DNA of 14,715 nucleotides from Planctomycetota bacterium. GTDB taxonomy: Bacteria; Planctomycetota; Planctomycetia; Pirellulales; Lacipirellulaceae. Below, piece after piece: positions 6,565 through 14,243 of the stretch. Where the stretch lies: positions 1 to 14,715 of the forward strand of contig JAJRUA010000226.1 of NCBI GenBank assembly GCA_024278035.1, given 5' to 3'. Within the stretch, counting starts at the first letter, position 1. Every line of letters starts with the position of its first letter. The position numbers and the translations under genes were made by a program. The notes under the pieces were generated by a model, which made no database searches, was not told the DNA's origin, and saw only the letters and a program-made list of their open reading frames with translations.

Positions 6565-6721
6565 GAACCACAAAGTCACGAAGGACACAAAGAAAAAAAC
6601 AAACCGCTAATACGCGCTGATAAACGCTAACAAAAAAGCAGGAGATAAAAAAAAAAAGCATTAGCGTTTATTAGCGAGTAATAGCAGGCCCCCTTCTTTG
6701 TCCTTTGTGACTTTGTGGTTC
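6565..6721. repeat. Nested inverted-repeat element B (between ispA and dxs)
   Basis: The outer left arm begins GAACCACAAAGTCACGAAGG (6565-6584) and continues as ACACAAAGAA. The outer right arm is the reverse complement with one mismatch and a 2-nt gap, ending CCTTTGTGACTTTGTGGTTC (6702-6721). Just inside is a second inverted pair, AACCGCTAATACGCGCTGAT (6602-6621) with AAACGCTAAC on the left and TTAGCGTTTATTAGCGAGTA (6661-6680) on the right. The centre is A-rich. The whole 157 bp could fold into one long hairpin. It starts 8 bp before the dxs start codon and ends 14 bp after the ispA stop, filling the intergenic space. It is the same class as element A on the other side of dxs. Confidence 0.75.
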
Positions 6722-6734
6722 TCTTTCTTCCCTC

Positions 6735-7655
6735 TCAATGATCGCGGGTTTGTATTTGTCGTGCTAATTGGCGTAAAGGTTCTGCTTCTTCGGCGAAGCT
6801 CTTGAGCGACGCAATGGCCTCAGCGGCAAGCTCTTTAGTATAGTCACGGCTTGCCTCGATGCCCATGAGGCTGGGGTAGGTCAATTTGCCCCGTGCTGAG
6901 TCTTTGCCGACTTGCTTGCCCACGATCGCAGCGTTGCCCTCCGTGTCGAGCAGGTCGTCGGTCACTTGGAACAACAAGCCGAGTGCCTGGCCGTAGGTGG
7001 TCAAGGCCTCGATCTGTGGTTCCGAACCGCCCGAGGCAATCGCTCCGAGTCGCAGCGATGCGACGATCAGCCGCCCCGTTTTGCGGGTGTGGATTTGGCG
7101 AAGATGGGCGAGCCTTTCATCAATTTCCTTCGAGGCAATCCCATTTCCTGCAGCCAGATCGTCCGCCTGGCCGCCTACCAAGCCCCCTACACCGATACGG
7201 GTCGCCAGTTCTAAGCAACAACGGGCCGCTTTATCGGAGTCGGAGATTCCTACCGCCAGTGCTTCGAAGGCAAGTGCCTGGAGGGCGTCGCCCACAAGAA
7301 TTGCCGTTGCTTCGTCGAACTCTCGATGAACCGTCGGACGGCCACGCCGGAGGTCATCGTCGTCCATTGCCGGCAGATCGTCATGGACGAGCGAGTAGGC
7401 ATGGATCAACTCGACGGCACAGGCTGCGGGGATCGCCAAGGATGCATCCCCTTGGCACGCCTGGGCAGCAAGCAGTGCAAGCCGAGGCCGCAATCGCTTG
7501 CCGGGGCCCATCACCGCATAGCGCATTGCCGCAAGCAATCGCTCGGGCCGACCTTCGGCGGCAGCAAGAAGCGATTCGAGCGCCACTTCCACCATTTGTA
7601 GTTCGGAATCGATAGCGGGCAAGTTTCTAGGTTCAGCGGACGCCGGGAAGGCCAT
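6735..7655 (-). CDS. ispA: Polyprenyl (farnesyl/geranylgeranyl) diphosphate synthase
   Basis: This trans-isoprenyl diphosphate synthase condenses IPP with allylic diphosphates to make FPP or GGPP for quinones, carriers and hopanoid- or carotenoid-type lipids. The 306-residue protein has the first Asp-rich motif DDLPAMDDDDLRRGRPT at 92-108, with the two-residue insertion of bacterial FPP-type enzymes. The preceding HAYSLVH is the same as in E. coli-type IspA. GKRLRPRL (52-59) binds diphosphate. GGQADDLAAGN, QIHTRKTGRLI and the second Asp-rich motif QVTDDLLDTEGN (230-241) follow, then KLTYPSLMG. The sequence suggests a short-chain product, but FPP versus GGPP cannot be decided by eye. The ATG at 7655 has no clear ribosome-binding site. 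It lies 59 bp after xseB and 178 bp before dxs, with repeat element B in between. Confidence 0.93.
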   Translation of the reverse strand: MAFPASAEPRNLPAIDSELQMVEVALESLLAAAEGRPERLLAAMRYAVMGPGKRLRPRLALLAAQACQGDASLAIPAACAVELIHAYSLVHDDLPAMDDDDLRRGRPTVHREFDEATAILVGDALQALAFEALAVGISDSDKAARCCLELATRIGVGGLVGGQADDLAAGNGIASKEIDERLAHLRQIHTRKTGRLIVASLRLGAIASGGSEPQIEALTTYGQALGLLFQVTDDLLDTEGNAAIVGKQVGKDSARGKLTYPSLMGIEASRDYTKELAAEAIASLKSFAEEAEPLRQLARQIQTRDH

Positions 7656-7714
7656 GGTGAGGGAACAGGGTAAAGGAACGGGCTGTTAGCGGCAAACCAC
7701 TGAAAGCGTCCATT

Positions 7715-8086
7715 CTAAAAGAGGCGGCTGTCGTCGTCCACGGTTCCGCGGCTCGAAGCGGTCCGCTTACGCGAACGCGAACCTGCTGAGGCGTTGGAGC
7801 CCTCGATTTCGGCAGATTCGATTTCGGCAGAGTGGTCAAACGGTGCCGTCACGGGGTTGCCATCGGCATCGACGCCGCTGAGCAGTTCGATCCGTCGCTG
7901 TGCCGTTTCGAGCGTAGCATGGCATCGCTTGAGCCGCTGGACTCCTTGTTCATAACGCTCAAGCGACTCGGCAAGCCCCAGCTCGCCGCTTTCTAAGTCG
8001 GCGACCACCGATTCAAGCTCGGCCAGCGATTCCTCAAACGATTCCTCGGGCTTGTCTATTTTCCGTTTAATTTTTTTCTTGGGCAT
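7715..8086 (-). CDS. xseB: Exodeoxyribonuclease VII small subunit
   Basis: XseB is the small helical subunit of exonuclease VII. Several copies bind the XseA C-terminal helices to form the enzyme that degrades single-stranded DNA in both directions. The 123-residue product has the family core FEESLAELESVVADLESGEL at about 17-36, then LAESLERYEQGVQRLKRCHATLETAQRRIELL, the usual two-helix hairpin. An N-terminal Lys-rich stretch (MPKKKIKRKIDKP) and a C-terminal acidic/Ser-Arg-rich tail of about 45 residues make it longer than the usual 70-85. The tail looks disordered. The start codon lies 3 bp after the xseA stop, so the two are translationally coupled. No Shine-Dalgarno is visible. Confidence 0.92.
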   Translation of the reverse strand: MPKKKIKRKIDKPEESFEESLAELESVVADLESGELGLAESLERYEQGVQRLKRCHATLETAQRRIELLSGVDADGNPVTAPFDHSAEIESAEIEGSNASAGSRSRKRTASSRGTVDDDSRLF

Positions 8087-8089
8087 TTT

Positions 8090-9283
8090 TTAAGTCGATT
8101 TTTCTATGGATTCAACAACACTAATAATCTGTCCGTCGGCGACGCGCGTTACGAGAGGGTCGCCCTGTTTTACATTTCGAATCGAGCGGACCAATTGCTC
8201 GGATTGGGTCGTTAGGCTGTATCCACGCCGAAGCACGCCGAGCGGGCTCAAGGATTCGAGTTTACCCGCGTAGGCGGAGAGGCGTGCTTGACGCTCGGCA
8301 AGGCACTGCCGGACGGCACGCGCGGCGGTCAGTTCGAGTTCATCGAGCCGTCGTTCCAAGTCAAGCCGAACGGCATGGGGGTGCGCAAACGGACGGCGAG
8401 TCCGAATGGCCTCCAGTCGCTCAGCAGCCCGGGCGATACGGCGGCGTGTGGCGGCATGGGCCCGGACGCCAAGCGTGGTGATTCGCCCACGCAATTCTTT
8501 GCCGGAAGGGACGACGCGTTCGGCCGCTTCGCTGGGCGTCAGGGCACGCACATCGGCGACCAGATCGGCCAACGTAACATCAATTTCATGCCCCACGGCA
8601 GAGACCGTCGGCACACGCGACTGGGCAATCGCTCTTACGACGGGTTCTTCGTTGAACGCCCATAAGTCTTCGAGACTGCCCCCTCCGCGGCCAATCACTA
8701 GCACGTCTAGCGGGTCCTTCAGCCGGTTTGCCAACTGAATGGCAGCGGCGATCTCCTCGGCCGAGCCTTCTCCTTGAACGCGTGTCGGAACGACTAGAAC
8801 GCTCGCACCCCGCCATCGCCGTGCTAAGACTTCCAAAAAGTCGCGGACCGCAGCGCCGGTGGGGCTTGTGACAAAACCGATACGCCGAGGGAACGTGGGC
8901 AATGGCCGTTTACGGTCAGCATCAAACAGTCCCTCAGCAGCAAGTTTCTCACGCAGTTTTCGTAACGCGAGTTCAAGGGCCCCGACCCCTTTAGGCTGAG
9001 CATCGTCGACAACCAGTTGGTAACTGCCGCGGGGGCCATAGACATCCACCTTACCGTGGCAAATCAGTTCTATGCCATCTTTCAGATCGAACTTGAGGCG
9101 TGCTGCCGAGCCACGCCAAACGACGGCACGAATTTGGGCGTCGTCATCCTTGAGCGTAAAGTAACAGTGCCCTGATTGGGGCCGAGAGAAATTAGAAACC
9201 TCCCCCGAAACCCATACCGAAGGAAAACCCTCTTCGAGCGTCCCCTTGATCTGGGCCGTGAGGGCTGAGACCGAAAGAGTCAT
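8090..9283 (-). CDS. xseA: Exodeoxyribonuclease VII large subunit
   Basis: XseA is the catalytic subunit of exonuclease VII, a metal-independent exonuclease on single-stranded DNA acting in repair and recombination. With the ATG at 9283 the protein has 397 residues and begins MTLSVSALTAQIKGTLEEGF, where family members normally begin. The OB-fold follows (VWVSGEVSNFSRPQSGHCYF, about 23-42, to SYQLVVDDAQPKG). Then come RRIGFVTSPTGAAVRDFLEV (133-152), VIGRGGGSLEDLWAFNEEPV (196-215) and SAVGHEIDVTLADLVADVRA (228-247), all hallmarks of the catalytic domain. A coiled-coil-prone region and LSPLGVLRRGYSL close the protein. The frame is open to 9421 (443 residues), which would overlap the acyltransferase. 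That extension looks non-conserved, and no ribosome-binding site decides between the starts. Confidence 0.92.
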   Translation of the reverse strand: MTLSVSALTAQIKGTLEEGFPSVWVSGEVSNFSRPQSGHCYFTLKDDDAQIRAVVWRGSAARLKFDLKDGIELICHGKVDVYGPRGSYQLVVDDAQPKGVGALELALRKLREKLAAEGLFDADRKRPLPTFPRRIGFVTSPTGAAVRDFLEVLARRWRGASVLVVPTRVQGEGSAEEIAAAIQLANRLKDPLDVLVIGRGGGSLEDLWAFNEEPVVRAIAQSRVPTVSAVGHEIDVTLADLVADVRALTPSEAAERVVPSGKELRGRITTLGVRAHAATRRRIARAAERLEAIRTRRPFAHPHAVRLDLERRLDELELTAARAVRQCLAERQARLSAYAGKLESLSPLGVLRRGYSLTTQSEQLVRSIRNVKQGDPLVTRVADGQIISVVESIEKST

Positions 9284-9389
9284 CGGAGGCGAGTTGGTTG
9301 CGAGGCGTGGCACAGCTTTTACAGCGGATTGGATTCGGAGAACCTGAAACCGCTTATTGTGCCGTGAAAGTGCGTCCAGTGATATGCCC

Positions 9390-10136
9390 TCAAGCAGCCC
9401 GTTGCCGGGCGGGGGGCTCACCTGTCGAGACGATCAAGCGGCGTGGCCGATAAACGCGTTCCGCCTCGGGGGGGCTTTTCCGCTCAGCGGCCCAAGATTC
9501 GGCGACCTGGGTTACCTGTTCTAGCTTCGCCTCGATTGCAATTCGCTGAGCTTCCAGCTCAGGGCGGCTTAGCTTCGGTGGAACGTAAATCGCGCTGCCC
9601 ATGTTCACCCGAACGGTCGAAAAAGGCTTGGGGATGGCAAATTTGTCCCAGCTCTTCATTCGCCAAGCGCTGTCGTAGGCAAAGCCGATAGGAACGATTG
9701 GCAAGCCGAGCTTCGAGGCAAGGAAGACCGCCCCGGCAGCGAACTGGCGGCGTGGGCCCCGGGGGCCATCGGGCGTGATGACCATGTGCTGTTGTCGGCC
9801 CCGTTCCAAAAGCTCCTTCAAAGCGGCCGTGCCGCCACGGTTGGTCGAACCACGCACACAGGCGAAACCTGAGTACTTTGTAATGCTCTCTAAAATGTCG
9901 GCGTCGCGATGGCGGCTCGTGAGGACTGCGATGTTGCAGTTAGCTCGCAAGTAGAACGGCGTCATCAGATACTCATGCCAATGCACCAGAATCTTCGGCC
10001 CCCCGACACCTCGAGCCGGATCGCAATCGGGATCTTCCAGCACCGCTTCATAGCGCATGGTCGCCATCCAGGCACGTACCCCATGGGCGGCTACGAAGCC
10101 GAGAGGGCCGTTCATCCAGCGAGCTTTGAGCTTCAT
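9390..10136 (-). CDS. DUF374-type lysophospholipid acyltransferase family protein
   Basis: The 248-residue protein belongs to the DUF374 branch of the lysophospholipid/lipid A acyltransferase superfamily. ILVHWHEYLMTPFYL at about 49-63 holds the expected catalytic-type His. CVRGSTNRGGTAALKELL (93-110) and VITPDGPRGPRRQFAAGAVF (119-138) are the characteristic motifs, followed by LASKLGLPIVPIGFAYD. DUF374 members are thought to add acyl chains to lipid A-like or other envelope lipids at the inner membrane. The actual substrate here is unknown. The start ATG (10136) lacks a Shine-Dalgarno. The gene is 106 bp upstream of the preferred xseA start and shares the strand with the AsmA-like envelope protein, which fits a lipid role. 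The C-terminal 45 residues are Arg/Pro/Glu-rich and probably not part of the fold. Confidence 0.85.
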   Translation of the reverse strand: MKLKARWMNGPLGFVAAHGVRAWMATMRYEAVLEDPDCDPARGVGGPKILVHWHEYLMTPFYLRANCNIAVLTSRHRDADILESITKYSGFACVRGSTNRGGTAALKELLERGRQQHMVITPDGPRGPRRQFAAGAVFLASKLGLPIVPIGFAYDSAWRMKSWDKFAIPKPFSTVRVNMGSAIYVPPKLSRPELEAQRIAIEAKLEQVTQVAESWAAERKSPPEAERVYRPRRLIVSTGEPPARQRAA

Positions 10137-10305
10137 ATTCTGACGTGAGTAAACAGGGCAGGGGGGCGAACGACAGGTTTAACCGATTGGGCCTCGCAAG
10201 CGAAGAGCGTTTTACATAGGGACGGTTAGCCGCTGGCGGAAGTCGTGGTTTTCTGCGACCTTCCGCGGATTCCGCCTGCGGTTAGGATTAAAACTTCTGT
10301 CGTTG

Positions 10306-10629
10306 CTACGCGGTGAGGTCCAATTGACCGCCCGTGTCTTCTTTGTCGATGGGGTCCTCTTGTTCTTCGTCAGCGTCTTGCCCGCGTTGCTTTGAGCGTT
10401 CCCATAGGCGTCGGCCATCGGCATCGCGGTCGGAGGTTTCGTGGTCTCCTTCCGTGTGGCCAACGCCAGAGGCCCGTTCGGTTTTGATGTCGGTGTCTTT
10501 CGTCCGTTCTTGTGCAGCGGAGTCTTTGCTAGCCCTTTCGCTAGCCGACCCTTTGGTTTGCGACAGTGGCGAACCGGCAGCGCTGCCGATGACGCCGGCG
10601 TTGATTCCGCCAAGTGGTCCTAGGCTCAT
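10306..10629 (-). CDS. Small acidic hypothetical protein, probably a planctomycete-type conserved protein
   Basis: This is a 107-residue, strongly charged protein without a signal peptide or membrane segment. It starts with the hydrophobic, Gly-rich MSLGPLGGINAGVIGSAAGS. It continues with a low-complexity helix-prone stretch rich in Glu, Asp, Lys, Arg and Ser (KGSASERASKDSAAQERTKD), then HETSDRDADGRRLWE, and ends with GGQLDLTA. AGGGAGA lies 7 nt before the ATG at 10629, a good ribosome-binding site that supports the frame over the overlapping longer frame at 10212-10613. I recall similar short proteins with an MSLGPLGG start and a DRDADGRR-W motif from planctomycetes, but no function is known to me. 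It follows the AsmA-like gene by 36 bp and is probably cotranscribed. Confidence 0.7.
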   Translation of the reverse strand: MSLGPLGGINAGVIGSAAGSPLSQTKGSASERASKDSAAQERTKDTDIKTERASGVGHTEGDHETSDRDADGRRLWERSKQRGQDADEEQEDPIDKEDTGGQLDLTA

Positions 10630-10665
10630 GATACGGTCTCCCTTGGTGAAGAAAGTCGTTACGAA

Positions 10666-13600
10666 TCAATACTTAACGGTTGGCCACGGTCGTTTTTTTG
10701 AGCGGTCTGTTACTGTTTCTCGGGGATTTCCTTTCGATTGGGTTGTCTCGCCAGGAATCGTTGGCGAAAGGTCCGACTGCAATTGCTCAAACATACTGCC
10801 CACCAGGGGCAAAACTTCACGGCGAATCTCGGGGGCATCGGCAGTGCCAACCACACGGATTCTAAGCAACTGTTCGCTCGCCTGTCCGACAAACGAGTGA
10901 ATAACGGGGATCGTAAAACCTCGACGCCCCATGATACTGCCAAAAGTCAGGTCCAGCTTGCGGTCGAGGGTCGCTTCGCCGTGGCCGTAAAGGCTCACGG
11001 CATCGCCGAGCAGATCGAGATGCTTAAACGCAATTCGCTCGCCATGCAAATCAAACTCGGCTTCGCAGCGGTCGAAGGCCGTATTGTCGGGCGTGCGGTT
11101 ACGAAGCACTTTGAGCAATCGCACCAGCAAGGGCAATTCATAAAGGTTCGCGTTGGAAATCGCCAGCTTGCCAGAACCTTCTAACTCGTAAATCGATTCG
11201 CCAGCGCCTTGGAACTGGAGGTCGCCGTTGAGCCGCCCGCTGATCGACTCTGGCCGCTGGAGCCATTCGGCAGCCAACCGATTGACATCGACGTCTTGGA
11301 TCGAAGTCTGAAAACCGTATCGCAAACGGCCCCCATGACGAATATGGCTGTTTATCGCCACCTGGCCGCCGTACGCTTTGGCGGTGAGGCGGCGAGGCTC
11401 GCTACGGTTTTTCCGTCCAACGCCTTCGCCAATGAGGCACTCCGCGCCGTCGGCCCAGAGGGGGCCTCGAACTTCGGTGAGTTGAAGATTATTCCAAAAG
11501 AGCGAATCGAGATCGACTTCGCCGGCCGTTTGTGAGGAGACACCGTCGGTCGAACCGTTCAGTCGAAGGAGCCCCGAGATGCCATCGATCGGCAAACCAG
11601 GATCAATCGAGGCCTGATGACAATTTAGCCCCAGGTCCCATTGAGCGGCAAAGGAGGTGGGGCCAGAGGTTCCCTTCTTCGTAATTTGTAAGGTGCTATC
11701 GAAGAGATCGAAGCCCCCCTGTGGCTTGAGCGCTTCAATGACACTTCGCAAGCCAATCGGAGCGGCTAGCAAGAAGTCGCGATTGAAAGCCAACCGATCG
11801 GCGTGCAGGCGGTTGAGCGAAAGTTGCCAGCCTCCGTCGGGAGTCGCTTCCCAAGTTCCGTCGGTGGCGTAAGTCGTCCGGCCATGCTCGGCTCGAGCGC
11901 CTCGCATCGTTAACCGGCCCCGCTCCCAGCCAAACTGCCCATCAAGTCGTTCTAGCCGATAGCGGTAGCCGTTGGTTGAGAACGCGGGCTCAAGGGCGAC
12001 CCCTCGTTTATGGGGCCGCAAGGAAAGCCGTACTTCGGGCGTCTGGGGCGGGGTGTAGGCTCGGTCGCTTTGATGTCGCAGGAAATGGGTAATGTCGGCC
12101 TGGAAATCAATCTGACCCCGAGGCTGCAAAAAGGCCCAGGCTTGCTGAGACCCTGGAGACAACGCCAACCGAAGACTCTCATCAAGTTCGATTTGGGTTC
12201 CCTCGAATCGAAGCGAGAGGCGGGCGTCTTCCTCGACGGGGGAGAGGTCGCCCGAACAGACGACCCTTACCTCACCGCCTGCGTCATGGCTTTGCAAACC
12301 CCGGAAGGTCCACTGGCGCCCCCGTTGCTGTACCGCTCCGGTGACTCCTTTAAGAGGGTAGGGAAACCGGTCATAGTTGATCTCGCAGTTGACAAGCCGC
12401 AGGTCCATTTCTGTTACGGGTTTTCGATCGGCGGGGTCTTCCCGTTTAGCACTCCAGCGGAAATCGAATCGTCCCGTTGGGTTGAGGGATCGTAAGAAAC
12501 GTTTGGTTCCCTCTTGATCGAGGGCATTCATGAGGTTCGCTGTGATTGGCACACCGACGCCACTGATTTCAATCCATCCGAGCGGCATCGGTGGCTTTTT
12601 CTGCAAGGGAGTTGTACCTGATTGCCAGGCGACAGGGCGGCTCACAGGCGACAAGCCTTTGGGGGGGGGCCGAAATTCCGCGGCAATTCGGACGGGGGTT
12701 CCTTCGACCAGGGCGGTTAGGTCAATCGCTACGGTTGACCCCGCGCCACTCGGCACCGGCGCACCGGCAGGATTGCCTTCGACGCCACCGTTGATATCAA
12801 TCCGCCCGTTCCCCTTCGTTAGGCGATAATGGAACTTCTCCGTATCCTCAAACGAAGCGTGGGAAGCGTGGAGCGTTGCACGGGGGGACCAACGCCTGCC
12901 ATCAAAATTGACTTCCGCAGTGACGTTGACGGTCCCTTGTGGCTCAAAGCGATTCCGCAGCCGGAGAAGTTTTTCGGTTAAAAGAAAATCGGGGGGCTTG
13001 GCCAAATCCAATCGTTCTAGCCGACAGCGAAGAGCGACGGGCGACTCAGGGGACCAACCTTCGCGACGACCGACGGCCCAGAACGAAGTCTCGCCCCAAC
13101 GGCCAACCGCTTGCTGAATAACCACACCGGCAGAAGAGGCTTGGCCGCTGAGGGAAATGGCCGTCAGGGGTTGGGGAATCTTCTGGACCCATGCTTGCCC
13201 TTGATCCCAGCGGAATTTCGCATGCCAAATCGGCGGCGATTGCCGGTCGGATCGTTCCACCGTGGCGGTGGCAGTGACTTCCCCGCGAAGACTTGGCACA
13301 ACCATTCGTTTTCCGCTTTGCCTAGCAATCGCATCGGCAAGAACACCAACAATCCCGTCGGTAATCGTTGCCCGATCGATTTCTAGCTCGAAGTGGCAAC
13401 CGCCGGTTGCAGGGTCAGCCGTTCCTTGCACATGAATTCGCTTTGCAAGCGATTCTTCCACGGTCGCGCTCACCTCCAGGATCGAGCCAACTCCCGGCGT
13501 AACCGACGCCTCAAATCGTCGAATGAGAAGTGGCGATCCTGGCCGCAATTCGTCGGCAATTCGCAAAGAACCATTCTGGATCACCACGGCTGGTGGCCTC

Positions 13601-13992
13601 TCGCCGGAGGGCTTCGGAAGGTTCAATCGCTGGAAGTTCCAGTCGCCTTGCGCATAGCGAGTCAGGCAAATTAACGGTTGCCTCATAACGATCCGGTCAA
13701 TCCGTGGCTTGCCTCGCAAGAGCGTCGCCACGTCGAACTGTCCTTCGACCAGCAGCTCTTCCACGCGTAAGACACACTCGGGCGTATTGCCAGGCCGTAG
13801 GATCACGAACTCCACGTCGCGCATCCTCACGCCCCGTCCCGTAGCGCCCCGTCCCGCAACAAAGTTGGCTGAGCCAACTCGCACGGAGAGCGGCTCACAC
13901 GCTTTGTTCAGTGCCGCTTCAGCAAGACGGCGAGTTTCGTCATCCATTCGTAGGTACAAGTAGCCCGCCACCACGAGCGCAGCAATCACCAC
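10666..13992 (-). CDS. Large AsmA-like envelope protein
   Basis: The 1108-residue protein has one N-terminal membrane anchor (VIAALVVAGYLYL) followed by a very long periplasmic part of repeated beta-strand-like segments. Examples are GRGVRMRDVEFVILRPGNT, SLSGQASSAGVVIQQAVGRW and NGRIDINGGVEG. The C-terminal region, about 890-1065, contains ISGRLNGDLQFQGAGESIYE, then GSGKLAISNANLYELPLL and GRRGFTIPVIHSFVG, which are typical of the AsmA-like C-terminal domain. Such proteins, related to AsmA, TamB and YhdP, are thought to form beta-rich bridges that carry lipids between membranes. The GTG at 13992 is taken as start because an in-frame stop lies at 14053-14055 and no ATG is present between. An unusual upstream start would lengthen the helix with INTCWFCFRSAIAL. 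It ends 36 bp before the small acidic gene. The substrate is unknown. Confidence 0.85.
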   Translation of the reverse strand: MVIAALVVAGYLYLRMDDETRRLAEAALNKACEPLSVRVGSANFVAGRGATGRGVRMRDVEFVILRPGNTPECVLRVEELLVEGQFDVATLLRGKPRIDRIVMRQPLICLTRYAQGDWNFQRLNLPKPSGERPPAVVIQNGSLRIADELRPGSPLLIRRFEASVTPGVGSILEVSATVEESLAKRIHVQGTADPATGGCHFELEIDRATITDGIVGVLADAIARQSGKRMVVPSLRGEVTATATVERSDRQSPPIWHAKFRWDQGQAWVQKIPQPLTAISLSGQASSAGVVIQQAVGRWGETSFWAVGRREGWSPESPVALRCRLERLDLAKPPDFLLTEKLLRLRNRFEPQGTVNVTAEVNFDGRRWSPRATLHASHASFEDTEKFHYRLTKGNGRIDINGGVEGNPAGAPVPSGAGSTVAIDLTALVEGTPVRIAAEFRPPPKGLSPVSRPVAWQSGTTPLQKKPPMPLGWIEISGVGVPITANLMNALDQEGTKRFLRSLNPTGRFDFRWSAKREDPADRKPVTEMDLRLVNCEINYDRFPYPLKGVTGAVQQRGRQWTFRGLQSHDAGGEVRVVCSGDLSPVEEDARLSLRFEGTQIELDESLRLALSPGSQQAWAFLQPRGQIDFQADITHFLRHQSDRAYTPPQTPEVRLSLRPHKRGVALEPAFSTNGYRYRLERLDGQFGWERGRLTMRGARAEHGRTTYATDGTWEATPDGGWQLSLNRLHADRLAFNRDFLLAAPIGLRSVIEALKPQGGFDLFDSTLQITKKGTSGPTSFAAQWDLGLNCHQASIDPGLPIDGISGLLRLNGSTDGVSSQTAGEVDLDSLFWNNLQLTEVRGPLWADGAECLIGEGVGRKNRSEPRRLTAKAYGGQVAINSHIRHGGRLRYGFQTSIQDVDVNRLAAEWLQRPESISGRLNGDLQFQGAGESIYELEGSGKLAISNANLYELPLLVRLLKVLRNRTPDNTAFDRCEAEFDLHGERIAFKHLDLLGDAVSLYGHGEATLDRKLDLTFGSIMGRRGFTIPVIHSFVGQASEQLLRIRVVGTADAPEIRREVLPLVGSMFEQLQSDLSPTIPGETTQSKGNPRETVTDRSKKRPWPTVKY

Positions 13993-14068
13993 AAGCGCTA
14001 TCGCACTGCGAAAGCAGAACCAACAAGTGTTGATAAGTCGATCGAAGATAGTTCAACGATTTCCGTAT

Positions 14069-14099
14069 GAAAAAAGCAGGGGCGCAACGGTCCCCCCGT
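14069..14099 (-). terminator. Weak terminator-like hairpin between tilS and the AsmA-like gene
   Basis: On the minus strand GGGG, about 9 nt and CCCC are followed by TGCTTTTTTC, giving a short stem with a U-rich tail after tilS. The stem is only about 4 bp, so this could be chance. If real, it would separate tilS from the AsmA-like transcript. Confidence 0.25.
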
Positions 14100-14243
14100 G
14101 AATGCAAGCAACGAGAGGATAGGAGGCACAGGGAAGGCCCGTCAAGAGAAACGGGCGGAGAATGCAGGACAGACGCTAGCAAAGAAAAATCGCTTCTCTT
14201 CTTCGGTGGTTTCCGCTTGCGGCTGCTATAAACCCCTGTTTTT

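Noticed and set aside
4283..6721. A CRISPR array or attachment sites formed by the repeats around dxs
   Set aside because: Only two copies exist, each an inverted-repeat structure without regular spacers, cas genes or an integrase.
6893..7615. Long plus-strand ORF of 240 residues opposite ispA
   Set aside because: Its Arg/Pro-rich content is typical of antisense reading of a GC-rich gene, and ispA on the other strand is fully conserved.
9284..9421. Longer XseA start at 9421
   Set aside because: The extra 46 residues look unrelated to the family and overlap the acyltransferase 3' end; the family N terminus begins at MTLSVSALT. The call is not certain, because no ribosome-binding site supports 9283.
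10212..10613. 133-residue minus-strand ORF overlapping the small acidic protein
   Set aside because: Its Lys/Pro/Thr-rich composition looks like an out-of-frame reading, and the other frame has a good ribosome-binding site, a recognisable start and a tight spacing to the AsmA-like gene.
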